This document shows, one piece after another, positions 6,755-14,203 of a stretch of 64,000 bases of DNA; position 1 is the first letter of the stretch; every line of letters begins with the position of its first letter. The stretch lies in contig NZ_JAQFVG010000314.1 in assembly GCF_029439455.1 (NCBI RefSeq), positions 1-64,000 on the forward strand, in the 5' to 3' direction. The position numbers and the translations under genes are program-made. The stretch is from Caballeronia sp. BR00000012568055. Lineage in GTDB: Bacteria > Pseudomonadota > Gammaproteobacteria > Burkholderiales > Burkholderiaceae. A model generated the notes under the pieces. That model was not told where the DNA came from. It worked only from the letters and a program-made list of their open reading frames with translations, and made no database searches.

Positions 6755-8415
6755 GGCTTGTCTCCTTGTTTGCCGCGCAACAGCGATTCCGGATGGCGTT
6801 CCAGATAATCCGCCAGCGCATTGAGCGATTGAAGCGTACGCGTGAGTTCCTGCATGGCCTGACGCGTATCGGATTGGATCGGCGAGTCGGATTGCAGCGT
6901 GGATTGCGCCGCGCTGAAGGTCTTCTTCGCCTGATCGAGCGTGTCACGCATTTCCGGCATGACTTCCTTGTCCATCTTGCCGAACAGCGCGTTGGCGTTC
7001 TTCAGCGATTCGTTCAGATTCGAGCCGATCTGGTCGAACGGAATCTTGTTCAGCTTGCGCGCGATATCGGCAATCTGCAGTTGCAGTTCGTCGAGCGTGT
7101 TCGGCACGGTCGGCAGTTCGATCGGGTCGCCTTCAAGATTGGCCTTGGCGGCAGGCGCCTTCGGGAAGAAGTCCAGCGCGACATAAAGCTGGCTGGTCAG
7201 CAGATTGCCGGTGCGCAACTGTCCGCGCAGACCGCGCTTCACCATTGCCTCCAATACCTTGCCGCGTTCTTCCGCCGTTTCTTCGCCCACGCCTTCCGCG
7301 CCGCGTCTGCCCAGACGGCTCGGATACAGGTCGATGGTCACCGGCATCATCAGCGAGTGCTTGTTGCGGTCATAGCGCACGCCGATACCCGTCACCTGAC
7401 CCAGCACGATGCCGCGGAAATCCACCGGCGCACCGACCGACAAGCCGCGCAGCGACTGATTGAAGTTCATCACCACATGCACCGCTTCGCCGTCGGGATC
7501 GCGCATGGCGTCGGCCTGATCGGAACCCAAGCGGAACGTGGCGTTGTCCTTCGCCTGCGGACCGGCCTGCTGATTCGGCGGCGTCTGGAACGCGATACCA
7601 CCGAGCACCACGGTCGCAAGCGACTGCGTGTTGAGCGTGAAGCCGCTCGAATCGAGCCGCAGATCGACGCCGCTCGCATGCCACCAGCGCGAATTGCTGC
7701 CGACGTACTGATCGTACGGCGCGTTGACGAAGGCCTGCATGGTCACGCCGGTGCCGTCCTTATCGAGCGAAAACGCCGTGACCTGACCCACCTGCACGCG
7801 GCGGTAATAAACCGGTGAGCCGATATCCAGCGAACCGAGCGAATCACCGTGCAGCGTGAACGTGTGACCCTTCTGATCGCCTGTGATGGCGGGCGGCGTT
7901 TCAAGCCCGATGAAGTAGCTTTGATCTTCCGTCGAACGTCCCGCGTCCACGCCGATATACGCGCCCGACAGCAATGTCGATAAGCCCGTCACGCCGCTTG
8001 CGGCCACGCGCGGACGCACGACCCAGAAACGCGTGTCTTTCACCGCGAAATCGGTGGCTTCCTTGGTGAGTTGCACATCGACGAGTACGCGCGAATGATC
8101 CTTCGACAGGTTGATGGTTTTCACCGTGCCGATATCCACGTCCTTGAACTTCACCTTCGTCTTGCCCGGTTCGAGACCTTCCGCGCTCACGAAGCTGATG
8201 GTCACGGTCGGCCCGCGCCCCGATACGGTCTTCACGACCAAAATCACGCCGATCAACGCGGCGACGATCGGAATCAGCCACACGAGCGACGGCAGCCAGC
8301 GGCTGCGCGGCTCGATCACCGGTTCCGGCAGATTCGGCGGCAAGCCTTTGTTATCGCCACCGTTCGATGGCTCTTTCGGTGAATCCGGCCCATTCGGACC
8401 TTGGGCACTAGTCAT
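6751..8415 (-). CDS. pqiB: PqiB-type MCE (MlaD-domain) transport protein
   Basis: 554 residues, close to E. coli PqiB (546). One N-terminal transmembrane helix (about residues 42-66, 'WLPSLVWLIPIVAALIGVIL') is followed by three MCE domains; each has the hallmark 'V.Y.GV.VG.V'-type strand (e.g. GDSLGSLDIGSPVYYRRV, VGAPVDFRGIVLGQV). The C-terminal ~120 residues are helical, forming the long barrel extension. PqiB hexamers are known to make a periplasm-spanning hydrophobic channel. It sits between pqiA (8-base overlap) and pqiC (4-base overlap). Confidence 0.95.
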   Translation of the reverse strand: MTSAQGPNGPDSPKEPSNGGDNKGLPPNLPEPVIEPRSRWLPSLVWLIPIVAALIGVILVVKTVSGRGPTVTISFVSAEGLEPGKTKVKFKDVDIGTVKTINLSKDHSRVLVDVQLTKEATDFAVKDTRFWVVRPRVAASGVTGLSTLLSGAYIGVDAGRSTEDQSYFIGLETPPAITGDQKGHTFTLHGDSLGSLDIGSPVYYRRVQVGQVTAFSLDKDGTGVTMQAFVNAPYDQYVGSNSRWWHASGVDLRLDSSGFTLNTQSLATVVLGGIAFQTPPNQQAGPQAKDNATFRLGSDQADAMRDPDGEAVHVVMNFNQSLRGLSVGAPVDFRGIVLGQVTGIGVRYDRNKHSLMMPVTIDLYPSRLGRRGAEGVGEETAEERGKVLEAMVKRGLRGQLRTGNLLTSQLYVALDFFPKAPAAKANLEGDPIELPTVPNTLDELQLQIADIARKLNKIPFDQIGSNLNESLKNANALFGKMDKEVMPEMRDTLDQAKKTFSAAQSTLQSDSPIQSDTRQAMQELTRTLQSLNALADYLERHPESLLRGKQGDKP

Positions 8416-9055
8416 GTTTCTTTCCTGACGGTTCTATGTTGTCCCAGATGAGACGCGGGTCGAATTGCATGGAAGCGAGCATGGTCAGTACGACGACCGA
8501 TGCGAACGCCAGCGCGCCCGGCCCGGCGGTAATCACCGCGAGCGACTTGAAGCGCACCAGCGCCACCGTAAGCGTGATGACGAAGACGTCGAGCATGGAC
8601 CATCGGCCGATGCCTTCGACGATGCGAAACAGCGTCGTACGTTGACGCGGCTGCCACGTCGAACGCCGCTGCACGCTGATGGTGAGGAACGCGAGCGAAA
8701 AGAGCTTGAGCATCGGCACCAGAATACTGGCGATGAAAATCACTGCGGCCAGCGGGTAATCGCCGTCGTTCCAGAACAGCGCAACGCCGCTCATGATGGT
8801 GTCCTCCTCGGAGCCGAGAATGGACGACGTATGCATGATCGGAAACAGATTCGCGGGAATATAAAGGATCGCCGCGCTGATGAGCAGCGCCCACGTGCGC
8901 GCGATGCTGTCCGGATGACGGCGATGCACGATCGCGTTGCATCGCGTGCAGCGTTGCTTTTCGATGGTGTGCGCAAGCGGCTGAACCAGTCCGCACGCGT
9001 GGCATCCGACGACGTGTTCGCGCGAGGCCGTGGTGTATTGCGTCGGATCGCTCAT
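8408..9055 (-). CDS. PqiA-like membrane protein, C-terminal-half homologue
   Basis: 215 residues from the ATG at 9055 (protein starts MSDPTQYTTASREHVVGCHACG). A rubredoxin-like zinc site is visible (CHACG and CTRCN), followed by about four transmembrane segments, including 'ALLISAAILYIPANLFPIMH' and 'LAAVIFIASILVPMLKLFSLAFL'. In E. coli PqiA is a single ~417-residue chain with two such halves; here the second half is a separate gene. Its start overlaps the stop of the first half by 4 bases. The role is probably to anchor or assist PqiB in the inner membrane. Confidence 0.88.
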   Translation of the reverse strand: MSDPTQYTTASREHVVGCHACGLVQPLAHTIEKQRCTRCNAIVHRRHPDSIARTWALLISAAILYIPANLFPIMHTSSILGSEEDTIMSGVALFWNDGDYPLAAVIFIASILVPMLKLFSLAFLTISVQRRSTWQPRQRTTLFRIVEGIGRWSMLDVFVITLTVALVRFKSLAVITAGPGALAFASVVVLTMLASMQFDPRLIWDNIEPSGKKHD

Positions 9056-9708
9056 GATCTCTGCCTCACGTGACGCGCGGCGCGCTTCGGTTTCTGCGGC
9101 AGCCTGGCCGCGATATCCCACAGCGCGCGGGGATCGAAACTTACGACCACGGCGACCATCAGCGTGAGCGCGCCGAATGCAAACAACGCGGCTTCGGGGA
9201 TCACGCGCGCAATACTAATCATCTTCACCAGCGTGACCAGCACGCCGAGCATGAAGACTTCGATCATGCCCCACGGCCGCACGAACTGAATGGTGCGCAA
9301 GACGATATTGAAACCGGGCGGCACGAAGCCCGCGCGCAACGGCATCAACACGTAAAGCAGCGCCACCAGTTCGGCAAGCGGAAACAGAATGGTCGAACAG
9401 AACACCAGAACCGCGATGATTTCCATCTGCTCGCTCCACAACGCGACGATCGCGCCGATCAGCGTGGTCTCTGACGTCAAGCCATTCGCATCCAATTCGA
9501 CGATAGGAAAAGCCTGCGCGATCACAAAAGTGATCAGCGCAGCCAGCGTCATGGCGCAGATGCGATCGAGATTGCCCGACATGGCGCGATACAGCAGCGC
9601 GCCGCATTGCGGACACTTCGCTTTACTGTGCGTGGGCAACGCGCGTTTGGTGAAGAGCGCGTCGCACTCGTGACACGCGATCAGTTCATCCGATTCGTTC
9701 ACGTTCAT
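9052..9708 (-). CDS. pqiA: PqiA-like membrane protein, N-terminal-half homologue
   Basis: 218 residues. Two CxxC pairs near the N-terminus (CHECD about 12-16 and CPQCG about 33-37) form the zinc-ribbon part. Four hydrophobic segments follow, with the family signatures 'AFPIVELDANG' and 'FVRPWGMIEVFMLGVLVTLVK'. It is the first gene of the four-gene pqi operon and carries the promoter-proximal start. In E. coli pqiAB is induced by paraquat through SoxRS; no SoxS-type site was recognised here. Confidence 0.88.
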   Translation of the reverse strand: MNVNESDELIACHECDALFTKRALPTHSKAKCPQCGALLYRAMSGNLDRICAMTLAALITFVIAQAFPIVELDANGLTSETTLIGAIVALWSEQMEIIAVLVFCSTILFPLAELVALLYVLMPLRAGFVPPGFNIVLRTIQFVRPWGMIEVFMLGVLVTLVKMISIARVIPEAALFAFGALTLMVAVVVSFDPRALWDIAARLPQKPKRAARHVRQRS

Positions 9709-10203
9709 GGTCGATTGACGAGCCTTCTCATGATGTTCGTTCTGGCGCCGCGTAATCGGATGGAACCGAAATTAGCAAGGAGCGGGCCAGCGCGGAATGG
9801 TAGCAGGACATGGTATCAAACATAGAATGGCTTACGATTGCTTGACTGCTAGCGCGCTTCGTAAGCAAAGGTAAACACGATATGGAATAACGGCTTATCG
9901 TTGCTCGTTACTTTTTGTGGCTGGGAGATGGTGCGTAATCGCGTGCTTATGTGTGTGCGTGTTTGCGTGCGTATGTGCGTGCGTTTGTGCGTGCATATCT
10001 GCGCGCCATGATCGACCGTTGCACGGGCGCAATAGTTCGTTGCAGGCGTGAACGCAAGTCTCGCCAAGCCTTGCTGCACAAGCCTTACGGACCGAAACGC
10101 GGCTTTTGGCGAGTGCTGGCAAACTACGAACGTTGTTGTAGCATGGCGTCCGTCGCTGACCGCAGCAGCTTTGCGTCGAACCACAAACCTTTGGACAAGC
10201 ACT
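9709..10203. other. 495-bp intergenic region with GTGCGT-rich imperfect repeats
   Basis: No gene is supported between the divergent pqiA and cytochrome b561 genes. The notable content is a purine/pyrimidine-alternating tract at about 9944-10000, made of imperfect 12-base units of the type TTTGCGTGCGTA / TGTGCGTGCGTT / TGTGCGTGCATA. Open frames through the tract encode only repetitive Arg/Ala/Tyr or Thr/His strings. The promoters of both flanking genes must lie here, but no convincing -35/-10 pair stood out. Confidence 0.6.
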
Positions 10204-10773
10204 ATGGATAGCAGCGTACACGCCGTGTCGGCGCAGCAGCAGGATCGATACAGTGCCACAGCCATCGGCCTGCATTGGGCGATCGCCTTGCTGATCGTCT
10301 GCGGCTTCTGGCTTGGCTGGATCATGACGGATATTCCCGGCATCACACCGACCAAGCTCAAGTATTTTTCATGGCACAAGTGGATTGGCGTGACCGTGTT
10401 CGCGCTCGCCGTGATCCGCGTGGTCTGGCGCGTTACACACAGCGCACCCGCCGATCCGCCCGGCATGCCCGCATGGCAGAAGGGCGCGGCCCATCTCACG
10501 CATTTCCTGCTTTATCTGCTGATGCTGGTGATTCCGATCTCGGGTTATCTGTATAGCTCGGCAGCGGGATTGCAGGTGGTCTATCTCGGCATTCTGCCGT
10601 TGCCGACCATCATCGGACCGGACAAGGCGTTGAAGGTCACGCTGCGGCTCGTGCATATCTATCTGAACTACACGTTGCTCGCGTTCTTCGTTCTGCACGT
10701 GCTCGCAGCGCTCAAGCATCATTTCGTCGATCGGGATGGCTTGCTCGGCCGCATGCTGCCGTTCCTCCGATAA
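10204..10773 (+). CDS. Cytochrome b561 family protein
   Basis: 189 residues, four transmembrane helices. It opens 'YSATAIGLHWAIALLIVCGFWLGW', with haem-ligand His residues in helix 1 (GLHW), before helix 2 (SWHKWIG), and in the last helices (LVHIYLNYTLLAFFVLHVLAALKHHF). These b-type cytochromes pass electrons from quinol to periplasmic acceptors. The ATG at 10204 is chosen because the family starts just before this helix; the upstream open frame is unrelated. It is followed by two yceI genes on the same strand, a recurrent CybB-YceI association. Confidence 0.88.
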   Translation: MDSSVHAVSAQQQDRYSATAIGLHWAIALLIVCGFWLGWIMTDIPGITPTKLKYFSWHKWIGVTVFALAVIRVVWRVTHSAPADPPGMPAWQKGAAHLTHFLLYLLMLVIPISGYLYSSAAGLQVVYLGILPLPTIIGPDKALKVTLRLVHIYLNYTLLAFFVLHVLAALKHHFVDRDGLLGRMLPFLR

Positions 10774-10897
10774 GCGATTGTTTCCCGGCCGTTGGCGGCG
10801 CATTTCCTCCCCGCTGATTGTTCTCGCGGCCTTTTGATTTCCAATACCGGTTTGCCGTTCGGACCGTGTTCAAAACTCACAAAGACACAAGGCGCAC

Positions 10898-11461
10898 ATG
10901 AAAGTGAAACTCAATCGTTGGATGCTGGCAGGTGTCGCGGCGACATCGCTGGCTTTGGCCATCGGCGCGCAGGCGCAAGTTGACGTGAGCAAAAGCTCGG
11001 TCGTCGCTACATCGAAACAAATGAACGTGCCGACCGATGGCAAGTTCAACAAGTTCAGCGCGCAGATCAGTTTCGATCCGGCCAAGCCTGCTGCGGGCAG
11101 CGCGAACATCACCATCGATACCGGCAGCTACGACCTGGGCGATGACGACTACAACAAGCAAGTGCGCGGCGCCGAATGGTTCGATGCCGCCAAGTTTCCG
11201 ACCGCGACCTTCGTCTCGAGCGCGATTGCACCGGCGGGCGGCAACAAGTTCAACGTGACCGGCAAGATCACGATCAAGGGCAAGTCGCAGACGGTTACGG
11301 TGCCCGTCACCGTGACGCAGTCGGGCGCGACCGAAACCTTCGACGGCGCGTTGCCGATCAAGCGCACCCAGTTCGATGTCGGAACGGGTGAGTGGAAAGA
11401 TACGTCGATCGTCGCGGACGACGTCGTCATCAAGTTTCATATCGTCGCCGCGAAGAAGTAA
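10898..11461 (+). CDS. YceI family periplasmic lipid-binding protein (first copy)
   Basis: 187 residues. It has a signal peptide (about residues 1-26, ending GAQAQA), then a YceI lipocalin-like beta barrel: 'GKFNKFSAQISFDPAKP', 'GSYDLGDDDYNKQVRGAEWFDAAKFPTATF', 'VTGKITIKGKSQTVTVPV'. YceI proteins bind polyisoprenoid-like lipids in the periplasm. It lies 124 bases after the cytochrome b561 gene and 33 bases before a second, divergent paralogue. Confidence 0.92.
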   Translation: MKVKLNRWMLAGVAATSLALAIGAQAQVDVSKSSVVATSKQMNVPTDGKFNKFSAQISFDPAKPAAGSANITIDTGSYDLGDDDYNKQVRGAEWFDAAKFPTATFVSSAIAPAGGNKFNVTGKITIKGKSQTVTVPVTVTQSGATETFDGALPIKRTQFDVGTGEWKDTSIVADDVVIKFHIVAAKK

Positions 11462-11494
11462 GCGGCTTTCAGCCTTACGCACAAGGAGCATCAC

Positions 11495-12067
11495 TTGAAA
11501 AAAATCTCGATCATCGCGGGCGTTCTGGCGCTCGGTCTCTCGGCCAGCGCATTCGCCGACACGTACAAGCTCGACCCGAACCACACGTACCCGAGCTTCG
11601 AAGCCGACCACTTTGGCGGCGTCTCGACCTGGCGCGGCAAGTTCAACAAGAGCAGCGGCGATGTCACGATCGACCGCGCGGCGAAGACGGGCACGGCGAA
11701 CGTGACCATCGACATCTCGTCGATCGATACGGGCAATGACAAGCTCAACGAACATCTGCAAAAGGCCGAATTCTTCGATGCCACCAAGTTCCCGACTGCG
11801 GAATACAAGGGCACGTCGATGAAGTTCGAAGGCGATGTCCCGACCGAAGTCGTCGGCACGCTGACGATGCACGGCGTCACCAAGCCGCTGAACCTGAAGA
11901 TCGAGCACTTCAAGTGCTTCATGAACCCGATGATGAAGAAGGAAGTCTGCGGCGTGGAAGCCACGACGACCTTCGATCGCGGCGACTTCGGCATGGATTA
12001 CGGCAAGTCGTATGGCTTCAGCCTGAAGACGACGCTGCATATTCAGGCGGAAGGCGTGAAGCAGTAA
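11495..12067 (+). CDS. YceI family periplasmic lipid-binding protein (second copy)
   Basis: 190 residues. The signal peptide ends near residue 22 (SASAFA-D). The YceI signature is clear: '[25 protein letters not shown]', '[26 protein letters not shown]', '[15 protein letters not shown]'. It keeps two cysteines (in FKCFMN and EVCGVE) that the first copy lacks, which could form a disulfide. A good ribosome site (AAGGAG) precedes it. A rho-independent terminator follows. Confidence 0.93.
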   Translation: MKKISIIAGVLALGLSASAFADTYKLDPNHTYPSFEADHFGGVSTWRGKFNKSSGDVTIDRAAKTGTANVTIDISSIDTGNDKLNEHLQKAEFFDATKFPTAEYKGTSMKFEGDVPTEVVGTLTMHGVTKPLNLKIEHFKCFMNPMMKKEVCGVEATTTFDRGDFGMDYGKSYGFSLKTTLHIQAEGVKQ

Positions 12068-12098
12068 GGGCTTTATTGCAGGCAAGTTTGAGTTTGTA

Positions 12099-12136
12099 AA
12101 AGCCGCTTCGCGCCTCGTGCACGAAGCGGCTTTTTG
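12099..12136 (+). terminator. Rho-independent terminator after yceI
   Basis: AAAGCCGCTTCG (12099-12110) pairs with CGAAGCGGCTTT (12122-12133), and the run of T extends to about 12135. Confidence 0.9.
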
Positions 12137-12289
12137 TTGTTTTCACCGTTTGTGCATTCGATCAAAAATGACTGTTGCGCAGTTCTAAGAAAACTTCCAC
12201 GTTGATATTCTGGTCGGTGCATTTCAATCGTGCCAGGGATGCTCGCTTTCGCCTGGCGACAAGCAATCCAGACCTTGGAATCAACCAGC

Positions 12290-13171
12290 ATGAATTCAGG
12301 CCCGCGCCTCGATCTGCGCAACGTGACCGTGTGTGCGGTCGATTGCGTCAATCCCCGTCTGGCTTCCCGCGCAATCGATATTTCCAGCCGTCACTGCGAG
12401 TTTGGCGATGCGATTCTTTTCACGCACGAAGACATTTGCGCCCACGCGCGTATTATGCGGACGCCGCATCTGGCCTCGCGCGAGGCGTACAACGACTACG
12501 TGCTCAAGGAAATGATCGAGTATATCCACACGCCGTGGGTGCTCGTCATTCAGTGGGACGGCTATGTCGTCGATCCTGCCGCGTGGCGCGACGAGTTTTT
12601 CCAGTACGACTATATCGGCGCGCGCTGGCCGTGGCATAACGACGGCATGTCGGTCGGCAATGGCGGCTTCTCGTTGCGCTCGGCTAAACTCATGCGCCTG
12701 CTCGCCAGCGATGCATTTCCGCTGGTCGATGGCATCTACGAAGACAAACTGATCGGCCGGCACTATCGTCCGAGGCTCGAAGCCGAACACGGCATTCGCT
12801 TCGCGCCCGACGAGGTTGCAGACCAGTTTTCCTTCGAAAACAGCTCGCCGCCCGGACCGACGTTTGGTTTCCACTCGCCTCACAATATGTGCCGATTCCT
12901 GAGCGAGCAGGAACTGATCGCATTACTTGATATGGCGACGCCGCGTACTATCACCTCGCGGGCAATGATCGTCTTGCTTGCCAATTATTTTTGTCGATTC
13001 GAGTTCGCGCAACTCGGGATTCTGTACGGGCGGACCAGCGAACATATGCCGACGGACGAGATCAGGACAATGCTCACCGCAATCGGCATGAGTGCCGATC
13101 TGGGTGCCTACTGCGTCACGCTTTGCGAACATCTCGGGCATCGCGCGACCGCGCAACACGTCGCCGCGTAA
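12290..13171 (+). CDS. DUF5672 family protein (glycosyltransferase-like)
   Basis: 293 residues from the ATG at 12290; an ATG 20 codons upstream is possible but adds unlike residues. Motifs of the DUF5672 family are present: VIQWDGYV at 87-93, YDYIGARWPW at 106-115 and VGNGGFSLRS at 122-131. The pattern suggests a GT-A-like nucleotide-sugar fold, but no reaction is established, so function is only inferred. It faces secF tail to tail across a shared terminator. Three other surface-glycan-type genes (26299, 47583, 48311) are scattered singly through this window. Confidence 0.75.
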   Translation: MNSGPRLDLRNVTVCAVDCVNPRLASRAIDISSRHCEFGDAILFTHEDICAHARIMRTPHLASREAYNDYVLKEMIEYIHTPWVLVIQWDGYVVDPAAWRDEFFQYDYIGARWPWHNDGMSVGNGGFSLRSAKLMRLLASDAFPLVDGIYEDKLIGRHYRPRLEAEHGIRFAPDEVADQFSFENSSPPGPTFGFHSPHNMCRFLSEQELIALLDMATPRTITSRAMIVLLANYFCRFEFAQLGILYGRTSEHMPTDEIRTMLTAIGMSADLGAYCVTLCEHLGHRATAQHVAA

Positions 13172-13178
13172 GCGCAAA

Positions 13179-13214
13179 AAAATGGGCCGGTCTCTTCAGA
13201 CCGGCCCATTTTCT
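13179..13214. terminator. Bidirectional terminator between the DUF5672 gene and secF
   Basis: AAAATGGGCCGGTCT (13179-13193) pairs with AGACCGGCCCATTTT (13198-13212) over CTTC, with A tracts on the left and T on the right. It can end both converging transcripts. Confidence 0.9.
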
Positions 13215-13234
13215 TTCAACGCTTTAATCGAGGC

Positions 13235-14185
13235 TTAAACCTGCGCCCCCGCATTCGGATCATTCGGATCGAAGCGATCCTTCTTGTCCTTCACGAGATC
13301 TTCACGCTTCACGCCGAACCACATGGCCAGCGCCGCAGCCACGAACACCGACGAGTAGATACCGAACAAGATACCCACCGTCAGCGCAAGCGCGAAGTAA
13401 TGCAGCGTCGGGCCGCCGAAGAAGAACATCGACAGCACCATCATTTCCGTACAGCCGTGAGTGATGATGGTTCGCGACATCGTCGAGGTAATGGCGTGGT
13501 CGATGACTTCCTTCACCGTCATCTTGCGCTGCTTGCGGAAGGTCTCGCGAATCCGGTCGAAGATAACCACGGATTCGTTCACCGAGTAGCCGAGCACCGC
13601 GAGAATCGCCGCCAGCACGGAGAGCGAGAACTCCCACTGGAAGAACGCGAAGAAGCCGAGAATGATCACCACGTCGTGCAAGTTCGCGATGATGCCCGCC
13701 ACCGCGTACTTCCATTCGAAGCGGAACGACAGATAAATCACAATGCCGATCACCACGCAGGCCAGCGCCGCCAGCCCGTTGGTGACCAGTTCCTTGCCAA
13801 CCTGCGGACCGACGAACTCCACGCGCTGCAACGTGACCTGCGCGTTGTCGGCCTTGAGCGCGGTCATCACCTGGTCGCTCTGCTGGGCTGAGGTCAGGCC
13901 TTGCTTCAGCGGCAGACGGATCAGCACGTCACGCGAGGTGCCGAAGTTCTGCACCTGCGCGTCGCCGTAACCGAGCTTGGTCATGGTCGCGCGAATGGGT
14001 TCGGGCGAAATGGCTTGTGGATACTGCACCTCGACGACCGTTCCGCCGGTGAACTCCACCGACAGATGCAACCCGCGATGCACGAGGAAAAACACGGCGA
14101 CGAGGAAGGTCACGAACGAAATCACGTTGAAAATCAACGCGCGTTCCATGAACGGCAGGTCGCGGCGAATGCGGAAGAATTCCAT
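13235..14185 (-). CDS. secF: Protein translocase subunit SecF
   Basis: 316 residues, near E. coli SecF (323). It has a first transmembrane helix at about 19-38, a periplasmic P1-type domain ('LHLSVEFTGGTVVEVQYP'), then five helices with the conserved 'VIFDRIRETFRK' segment (about 206-217). SecDF uses the proton gradient to pull exported proteins out of SecYEG. It is the last gene of queA-tgt-yajC-secD-secF, 18 bases after secD. Confidence 0.97.
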   Translation of the reverse strand: MEFFRIRRDLPFMERALIFNVISFVTFLVAVFFLVHRGLHLSVEFTGGTVVEVQYPQAISPEPIRATMTKLGYGDAQVQNFGTSRDVLIRLPLKQGLTSAQQSDQVMTALKADNAQVTLQRVEFVGPQVGKELVTNGLAALACVVIGIVIYLSFRFEWKYAVAGIIANLHDVVIILGFFAFFQWEFSLSVLAAILAVLGYSVNESVVIFDRIRETFRKQRKMTVKEVIDHAITSTMSRTIITHGCTEMMVLSMFFFGGPTLHYFALALTVGILFGIYSSVFVAAALAMWFGVKREDLVKDKKDRFDPNDPNAGAQV

Positions 14186-14203
14186 TTTTCGATTGCTCCG
14201 GAA

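Noticed and set aside
9951-10211. Open frame through the GTGCGT repeats (RAYVRAFVRAYLRA-type peptide)
   Set aside because: Its sequence is produced by the DNA repeat, there is no ribosome site, and nothing resembles a protein family.
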